Shown here: positions 59,466-64,000 of the stretch, in pieces | Numbering within the stretch: the stretch's first letter is position 1 | Layout of the letters: the number at the start of each line of letters is the position of its first letter | Assembly: GCA_016794345.1 (NCBI GenBank) | Contig: JAEUKE010000170.1 | Coordinates: forward strand, 1-64,000 | Length of the DNA stretch: 64,000 nt | Direction of reading: 5' to 3' | Origin: Myxococcales bacterium | GTDB taxonomy: Bacteria; Myxococcota_A; Polyangia; Polyangiales; Polyangiaceae | Position numbers and translations under genes: made by a program | Notes under the pieces: model-generated | The model's input: only the letters and a program-made list of their open reading frames with translations | The model's database searches: none | What the model was told of the DNA's origin: nothing

Positions 59466-60154
59466 CGACAATCCTGGAGGCACGAGCGATCACGAAGGCC
59501 TTCCACGACGACGGCGCCTCGAGGCGTCCGCTCGACGAGGTCGATCTGCGCGTCGAGCGCGGCGAGCTCGTCACGATCCTGGGCCGGAGCGGATCGGGCA
59601 AGAGCACCCTTCTCGGGATACTCGGCGGGCTCGACCGCGCGTTTACCGGCTCGCTCGAGCTCTTCGGGCGGGACGTCCGCCGCCTGACCGACGACGAGCT
59701 CGCGCGGCTCCGCCACGAGCGCATCGGCTTCGTCTTCCAGGCCTACCACCTCCTCCCGCACCTCGACGTGATCCAGAACGTCCTCGTGCCCACCCTCTTC
59801 GGGCTTCCGCGCCGAGACGATCGGCGGCGCGCGCGCGATCTGCTCGAGCGCCTCGGCCTCGGCGACCGCCTCGCGGATCGCGTGTCGGTCCTCTCGGGCG
59901 GCCAGCGCCAGCGCGTCGCCCTCGCGCGCGCGCTCCTCTGCGACCCCGAGCTCTTGCTCTGTGACGAGCCGACCGGAAACCTGGACTCCGAGACGAGCCA
60001 CGAGATCGTCGAGCTCTTCGGCGAGCTCGTCCGCCGCGACCACCTGACCATCGTCGCGGTGACCCACTCCGACGAGCTCGCCCGGGCGGGCACCCGCTCG
60101 CTCCGCCTCGACGACGGCCGGCTCGTCGAGCTCCCCCACGAGGAGGCGAGATGA
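59462..60154 (+). CDS. ABC transporter ATP-binding protein (LolD/MacB type)
   Basis: 230 residues from GTG 59462. Walker A is GRSGSGKST, the Q-loop is FVFQAYHLLPHLDV, the signature LSGGQRQRVALARALL is followed by Walker B LLLCDEPTGNLD, and the switch His is in AVTHSDEL. This subgroup pairs with FtsX-like permeases for lipoprotein release, macrolide export or mechanotransmission. It overlaps both neighbours by four bases. Confidence 0.92.
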   Translation: MTTILEARAITKAFHDDGASRRPLDEVDLRVERGELVTILGRSGSGKSTLLGILGGLDRAFTGSLELFGRDVRRLTDDELARLRHERIGFVFQAYHLLPHLDVIQNVLVPTLFGLPRRDDRRRARDLLERLGLGDRLADRVSVLSGGQRQRVALARALLCDPELLLCDEPTGNLDSETSHEIVELFGELVRRDHLTIVAVTHSDELARAGTRSLRLDDGRLVELPHEEAR

Positions 60155-61548
60155 GAGCGCCGGCGCTCGGGGTCCTGGTCGTGCGCGAGCTCTTTCGCAC
60201 GCGTGGCGCGCTCGCCACGAGCGGCTTCGGGATCGCGGCGGGCACCGCTGCGCTGGTGTTCTTCCTGGCGCTCGGCCTCGGCGTGCGAGCGGTGCTCTTG
60301 GGCGACGTCTTCCCGGTGGATCAGGTCGAGCTCGAGCCGCCGAAGGGCGACGACCCCGGCCTGCTGGGCCTCGTCCTGGGCGCAGGCGCCGCGCCGGGCA
60401 TCGACCCCGACGCGGTCGCCACGTTGAAGAGCACGCCAGGCGTGATCGGCGTCTACCCGAAGCTCCGCTTCGCGTTCCCGGCCAGCGCGCGCGGCGGGGC
60501 GAAGCAGCTCGGGCGGGACGTCGGCACGAGCGAGCTCGTCGGCGATGGCATCGAGGCCGGCCTCGTCGCCGGGGAGCTGCCGAGCGGGGCTCCGCCGTTC
60601 GACGATCCGCTGACCCGCGCGACGAAGCCCTGCAAGACGACGGAGGACTGCAGCGGCGAGCAATATTGCGAGAAGCCGCCGAGCGCACCCGAAGGGCGCT
60701 GCTCCGAGCCGGTCCCCGTCCTCGTCTCGCGTTACCTCGTCGAGGTCTTCGACAAGTCGCTCGCGCCTGCACACGGCCTGCCGCCCATCGGCGACACGCT
60801 CGTGAAGAAGGCCGAAGGCGTCGTCTTCACGATGCGCATCGGCGAGTCGCTCCTCGGCAAGGCGAAGGGCGCCGAGCCGCGCGTCGTGCACGCGCGCATC
60901 GTCGGCGTCTCGCGACGGGCCATCGATCTCGGCGTGACGTTGCCGATCGACGTCGTCCGCCGCCTGAACCGGGAGTTCGCTGGCTCCGCTGCGGCCACCC
61001 GGTATTCGAGCGTCATCGTCGAGGTCGCGGACGGCGCAGACACCGCGCGGGTGATCGAGAAGGGCGCGACGATGAAGCTCGAGCCCAAGGACACGCGCGC
61101 TCGTGACGTGAGCGTGCTCACGGCCGGGGTCATGGCGCTGCTCTCGCTCGTCTCGACCGTCATCCTCGTCGTCTCGGCCACGAACATCGCCCACACCTTC
61201 CGCGTGTTCGTGTCGGAGAGGAGCGCGGAGATCGCGCTCTATCGGGCGCTCGGCGCGACCCAGACCGACATGCGAGCCTGGGTCCTCGCGCTGGCGACCT
61301 TCGTCGGCGCCGCCGGCGCCGCGGCGGGCATCGTCGTCGCGCGGCTCGGGGCCTCCGCGGCCGACGCCGTGGCCGCGGAGCACCTGCCCGACTTTCCGTT
61401 CAAGCCGAGCACCTTCTTCTCGTTCCCGGTGTGGCTCTACGGCGCCGCGCTCGCGTTCGGCGCGCTGTTCGCCGTCGCAGGCGCGATCGCTCCGGCGATC
61501 CGGGCCTCGCGGGTCGATCCCGTGCGCGCGCTGGCGGAGCGCTCCTGA
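60151..61548 (+). CDS. ABC transporter permease (FtsX/MacB-like) with Cys-rich insert
   Basis: 465 residues. One N-terminal membrane helix (GIAAGTAALVFFLALGLGV) is followed by a periplasmic domain and three C-terminal helices of the FtsX type (VMALLSLVSTVILVVSA, AWVLALATFVGAAGAAAGI and LYGAALAFGALFAVAGAI). The conserved coupling loop EIALYRALGATQTDM and the ending RASRVDPVRAL fit MacB/LolC. The periplasmic domain carries CKTTEDCSGEQYCEKPPS, a Cys-rich module usually found in surface proteins. It forms a transporter with the gene at 59462. Confidence 0.88.
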   Translation: MRAPALGVLVVRELFRTRGALATSGFGIAAGTAALVFFLALGLGVRAVLLGDVFPVDQVELEPPKGDDPGLLGLVLGAGAAPGIDPDAVATLKSTPGVIGVYPKLRFAFPASARGGAKQLGRDVGTSELVGDGIEAGLVAGELPSGAPPFDDPLTRATKPCKTTEDCSGEQYCEKPPSAPEGRCSEPVPVLVSRYLVEVFDKSLAPAHGLPPIGDTLVKKAEGVVFTMRIGESLLGKAKGAEPRVVHARIVGVSRRAIDLGVTLPIDVVRRLNREFAGSAAATRYSSVIVEVADGADTARVIEKGATMKLEPKDTRARDVSVLTAGVMALLSLVSTVILVVSATNIAHTFRVFVSERSAEIALYRALGATQTDMRAWVLALATFVGAAGAAAGIVVARLGASAADAVAAEHLPDFPFKPSTFFSFPVWLYGAALAFGALFAVAGAIAPAIRASRVDPVRALAERS

Positions 61549-61573
61549 CGAGGCGCCGGCGGTCCTTCGACGC

Positions 61574-63268
61574 TCAGCTCGCCTCGCCGGTCCGACGGCG
61601 GCTCCGGACCGCAGGACGATCCCGGTCGGGCGTCGCGGCGGCACGGCGGTCGGCGCTCTTGGCCTCGCGCTCGGCGGACTCGAGGTAGTCGATCGCCTCG
61701 GTCTCGTGCCCCATCTCCCGCGCGACCCGGGAGAGGCAAGTCCACAGCTTGGTCCGCACGGGGCCCGAGCGCGTCAGCGCGAGCGCGTCTTTGTAGGCGC
61801 GGTGCGCGTCGCTGAGCTCTCCGGAGGCCGCGTACGCGTCGCCGAGCTTTGCCGACAGCAGCGCGACCGCCCCGATGGGATCGTCGAGATCGCCGCGATC
61901 GAGATCGGCACGCGCGACCTCGATGCCCTTCTTCAGCGCGATGATCGCCGGGACGGGCTCCCCCTTGCCCAGATGGTTGTTCGCGATCTGCTCCAGGAGG
62001 ACGATGGTCATGTTGGCGTCGCCGGACTGCAGCGCCTCGGAGATCGCCTTGTCGAGGAGCTCCGCGCTGTGCTCGCTCAGCCTCGCCACCTGGCTCTCGC
62101 GCGCGTGGACGCTCTCGCGCGCGGCCCCGGGAGCAGGCACCGGGACCGACTGCGGCGCCGGCTCACCGATGATGAGCGGCGTCGTGAGGCTCTCGCGCGG
62201 GAGCGCCTCGCCGCACTCGCCACAGAACTTGGCGGTCACGAGCACGCGTGCGCTGCAGTTCGGGCACGGCCGGAAGCTCTGCCGGATCCACGAGCGGCGG
62301 TCGCTCGTGCTGCGCTCGCCGGTCCGGTACGCGACGACCTCGCGGAGCGCGTCGGCGAACGCTTCGGCCGACTGGAACCGCTCGGCCGGGTCTTTGCGCA
62401 GCGCCAGATCGACGATCTCGTCGAGGCCAAACGAGGCGCGCTCGCCGGCGATCTTGGAGAGCCGAGGAGGCTGCTCGTAGACGTGTTTCTCGAGCAGCTC
62501 GCGGGGCGTCTCCCCTTCGAACGGCAGGCGTCCAGCGAGCATCTCGAAGAGCATGACGCCACACGAGTACAGATCCGTGCGGTGGTCCGTGTCCTTCGCC
62601 ATGGCTTGCTCGGGGGCCATGTACTCGGGCGTGCCGAACACGAGCCCCGAGCTCACGGTGTTCACCACGCTCGTCCGTAGCTTGGCCAGGCCGAAGTCCA
62701 CGACCTTCACCAGGTCGCCGCCTCCGCGCTGGGGCAGGACGAAGACGTTCTCGGGCTTCAGGTCCCGGTGCACCACGCCGAGGCCGTGGGCCTCGTCGAG
62801 CGCCGAGAGGATCTGCAGCGTGATGTCGAGCACACGCGAGACCGGCGGCCTGTGCTCGCGCGCGAGCAGCGCCGCGAGCTCCTGTCCCTGCAAGAGCTCC
62901 ATGACGATGTAGGGACGGCCGTCGGGCGTCTCGCCATAGTCGTAGACGCGCACGCAGTTCGGGTGGTTGAGCGAGCTCGCCGCACGCGCCTCGTTGTTGA
63001 ACCGCGCGACCATCTGCGGATCCGCGACGAGCGTGTTGCTCATCACCTTGACCGCGACGGCTCGACCGAGGTTCGCCTGCTCCGCGCGGTAGACCGCGCC
63101 CATCGAGCCGCTCGCGATGTGATCGACGATGCGGTAGCCGCCGGAGAGCGTGCGACCCACGAGCGCGTCGGTGTCTTCGCCGCGAAGCTGCCCGACCGGG
63201 AAGCCACACTCACCGCAGTACGCGGCGCCGGCTTTCGTCGCGCTCGATCCGCACGAAGGACATTGCAT
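61574..63268 (-). CDS. Ser/Thr protein kinase flanked by two zinc ribbons
   Basis: 564 residues from ATG 63268. A zinc ribbon (C3, C6, C18, C21; MQCPSCGSS and YCGECG) precedes the kinase domain (about 44-315), which has ASGSMGAVY, K74, HRDLKPEN (167-174), DFG (191-193) and GTPEYMAPEQA. A second zinc ribbon (C335, C338, C349, C352; RPCPNCSARV and FCGECG) follows. The last 170 residues are helical TPR-like repeats. There is no membrane helix. All kinase residues are intact. Confidence 0.92.
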   Translation of the reverse strand: MQCPSCGSSATKAGAAYCGECGFPVGQLRGEDTDALVGRTLSGGYRIVDHIASGSMGAVYRAEQANLGRAVAVKVMSNTLVADPQMVARFNNEARAASSLNHPNCVRVYDYGETPDGRPYIVMELLQGQELAALLAREHRPPVSRVLDITLQILSALDEAHGLGVVHRDLKPENVFVLPQRGGGDLVKVVDFGLAKLRTSVVNTVSSGLVFGTPEYMAPEQAMAKDTDHRTDLYSCGVMLFEMLAGRLPFEGETPRELLEKHVYEQPPRLSKIAGERASFGLDEIVDLALRKDPAERFQSAEAFADALREVVAYRTGERSTSDRRSWIRQSFRPCPNCSARVLVTAKFCGECGEALPRESLTTPLIIGEPAPQSVPVPAPGAARESVHARESQVARLSEHSAELLDKAISEALQSGDANMTIVLLEQIANNHLGKGEPVPAIIALKKGIEVARADLDRGDLDDPIGAVALLSAKLGDAYAASGELSDAHRAYKDALALTRSGPVRTKLWTCLSRVAREMGHETEAIDYLESAEREAKSADRRAAATPDRDRPAVRSRRRTGEAS

Positions 63269-63383
63269 CTGTCGTCGCCTTGCTCCCGTCCCAGCTTGTT
63301 TCAGCCGCAGCGAGCCATGGTAGCGCAGCAAATGGCCGTTCGGCACGCGGTTTCGCTGCGGCACATTCGAGCTCGCGCGCCCG

Positions 63384-63425
63384 CTTGCGCGCGCCTCCTT
63401 GCGTGTGCCCCCTTGCGTGTCTTGG
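63384..63425 (+). repeat. Three 14-base direct repeats upstream of the alkyltransferase gene
   Basis: CTTGCG recurs at 63384, 63398 and 63412, each as part of an imperfect 14-base unit (CTTGCGCGCGCCTC, CTTGCGTGTGCCCC and CTTGCGTGTCTTGG). They end eight bases before the -10-like TAGGCT and could bind a regulator. Confidence 0.5.
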
Positions 63426-63433
63426 GGTTTTGC

Positions 63434-63439
63434 TAGGCT
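63434..63439 (+). promoter_or_regulatory. -10-like hexamer TAGGCT before GTG 63451
   Basis: TAGGCT, eleven bases before the GTG. The third 14-base repeat covers the expected -35 zone (TTGCGT). Confidence 0.4.
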
Positions 63440-63450
63440 CGAGGCCCCGC

Positions 63451-64000
63451 GTGGTCTCCTACACGCTCTTCGGCACCGCGATCGGCAAGATCGCCCTCTT
63501 CTGGGGCGACGCGGGCATCCTCGCGCTCGCGCTCCCGGCCCAGACCGACGCGACCACCGTCCGACACGCCTCGGAGATGGCGAGACGCAACGGTCCCGAC
63601 CGCGAGCCGCCGACCGAGGTCGCCCTCTCGGAGGCTCCTGCGCCGATACGGGACGCCGCGAGTCGGGTCGAAGCACACCTCCGAGGCGAGGCAGGACCGA
63701 CGGCGGACCTGGCGGCCATCGAGCTCGACGAGCGTCGCCTCACCCCGTTCCGCCGGCGGGTCTACACGGAGGCGCGGCGCATTCCGCGAGGACAGCTCGT
63801 GAGCTACGCCGAGCTCGCCCGGCGCGCGGGCTCGCCCGGCGCCGCTCGCGCCGTCGGGCGCGCGATGGCGACGAACCCCTGGCCGCTGGTCGTCCCCTGC
63901 CACCGCGTGGTGAGCGCGGAGGGCGACCTCCATGGCTTCTCCGCCCCCGGCGGAACGCGGACGAAAGCGACCCTGCTCGAGATCGAAGGCTACGTTCCCA
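63451..64000 (+). CDS. ogt: O6-alkylguanine-DNA alkyltransferase, 3' end outside the window
   Basis: Open from GTG 63451 to the window edge, about 183 residues. The C-terminal core has FRRRVYTEARRIPRGQLVSY, ELARRAGSPGAARAVGRAMA and the active-site NPWPLVVPCHRVV, whose Cys accepts the alkyl group from O6-methylguanine. The end HGFSAPGGTRTKATLLEIEG is also conserved. There is no Ada regulatory domain. This is a suicide repair protein. The last few residues and the stop are missing. Confidence 0.92.
   Translation, partial: MVSYTLFGTAIGKIALFWGDAGILALALPAQTDATTVRHASEMARRNGPDREPPTEVALSEAPAPIRDAASRVEAHLRGEAGPTADLAAIELDERRLTPFRRRVYTEARRIPRGQLVSYAELARRAGSPGAARAVGRAMATNPWPLVVPCHRVVSAEGDLHGFSAPGGTRTKATLLEIEGYVP

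Noticed and set aside
1..64000. tRNA, rRNA, riboswitch or CRISPR signals
   Set aside because: I found no cloverleaf, conserved rRNA segment, aptamer core or spaced identical repeats by eye. A covariance-model scan would be needed to exclude small RNAs.

Overview
The window comes from a very GC-rich, gene-dense bacterial chromosome, most likely a myxobacterium (phylum Myxococcota, probably Polyangiales). The evidence is the combination of four Ser/Thr protein kinase genes, a MYXO-CTERM-type sorting tail (GGCGC, hydrophobic helix, Arg run), an AgmX/PglI-type C-terminal domain, PEGA and PQQ-propeller proteins, many lipoproteins with long Pro/Ala/Ser linkers, and near-exclusive G/C at third codon positions. 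No rRNA, tRNA or CRISPR array was recognised. No gene-free stretch exceeds 300 bases once the broken genes are counted.

Layout. 1-1896: right part of an IS66-family element (tnpC cut by the window edge, tnpB, tnpA), inserted at the 3' end of a small membrane-protein gene. 2161-5149: an SRPBCC protein facing a frameshifted gene and a large FAD-linked oxidase with an SRPBCC tail. 5270-13377: a minus-strand polymorphic-toxin locus, made of a PAAR-like/Rhs giant protein with a putative deaminase toxin tip, an overlapping immunity-candidate gene, a frameshifted second candidate, a truncated duplicate of the first, an unknown protein and a HEAT-like repeat protein. 13456-21139: TetR remnant, arrestin-like protein, propeller and membrane proteins, PEGA protein, lipoprotein, PanE-like reductase. 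21118-24988: dprA, trmFO and a MYXO-CTERM protein in an overlapping operon, plus an FNR-type reductase. 25643-31558: a 1522-residue kinase/STAND NTPase/propeller protein and a divergent membrane coiled-coil protein. 33171-35816: a feoA-feoB-small Cys protein operon with a Fur-like box inside its promoter. 35849-48641: AgmX-type lipoprotein coupled to a lone E2 acyltransferase domain, BI-1 protein, SDR, membrane kinase, thioredoxin-TPR lipoprotein, DJ-1/PfpI protein, dipeptide epimerase, NTF2-like protein, FKBP. 48672-49357: decayed gene remnants. 49400-57163: class V aminotransferase, HDOD fragment, kinase, TerB-like protein, ECF sigma with a likely anti-sigma partner, EEP hydrolase, EAL protein. 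57301-64000: mazG, rlmN coupled to an ABC exporter pair, a zinc-ribbon kinase, and a truncated O6-alkylguanine-DNA alkyltransferase gene.

Two global traits stand out. Neighbouring genes very often overlap by four bases (ATGA or GTGA), which points to translational coupling. Many first genes carry a TANNNT -10-like hexamer only 6-11 bases before the start codon, which suggests that leaderless transcripts are common here. The most interesting locus is the Rhs/deaminase module with its partly decayed immunity-gene array.
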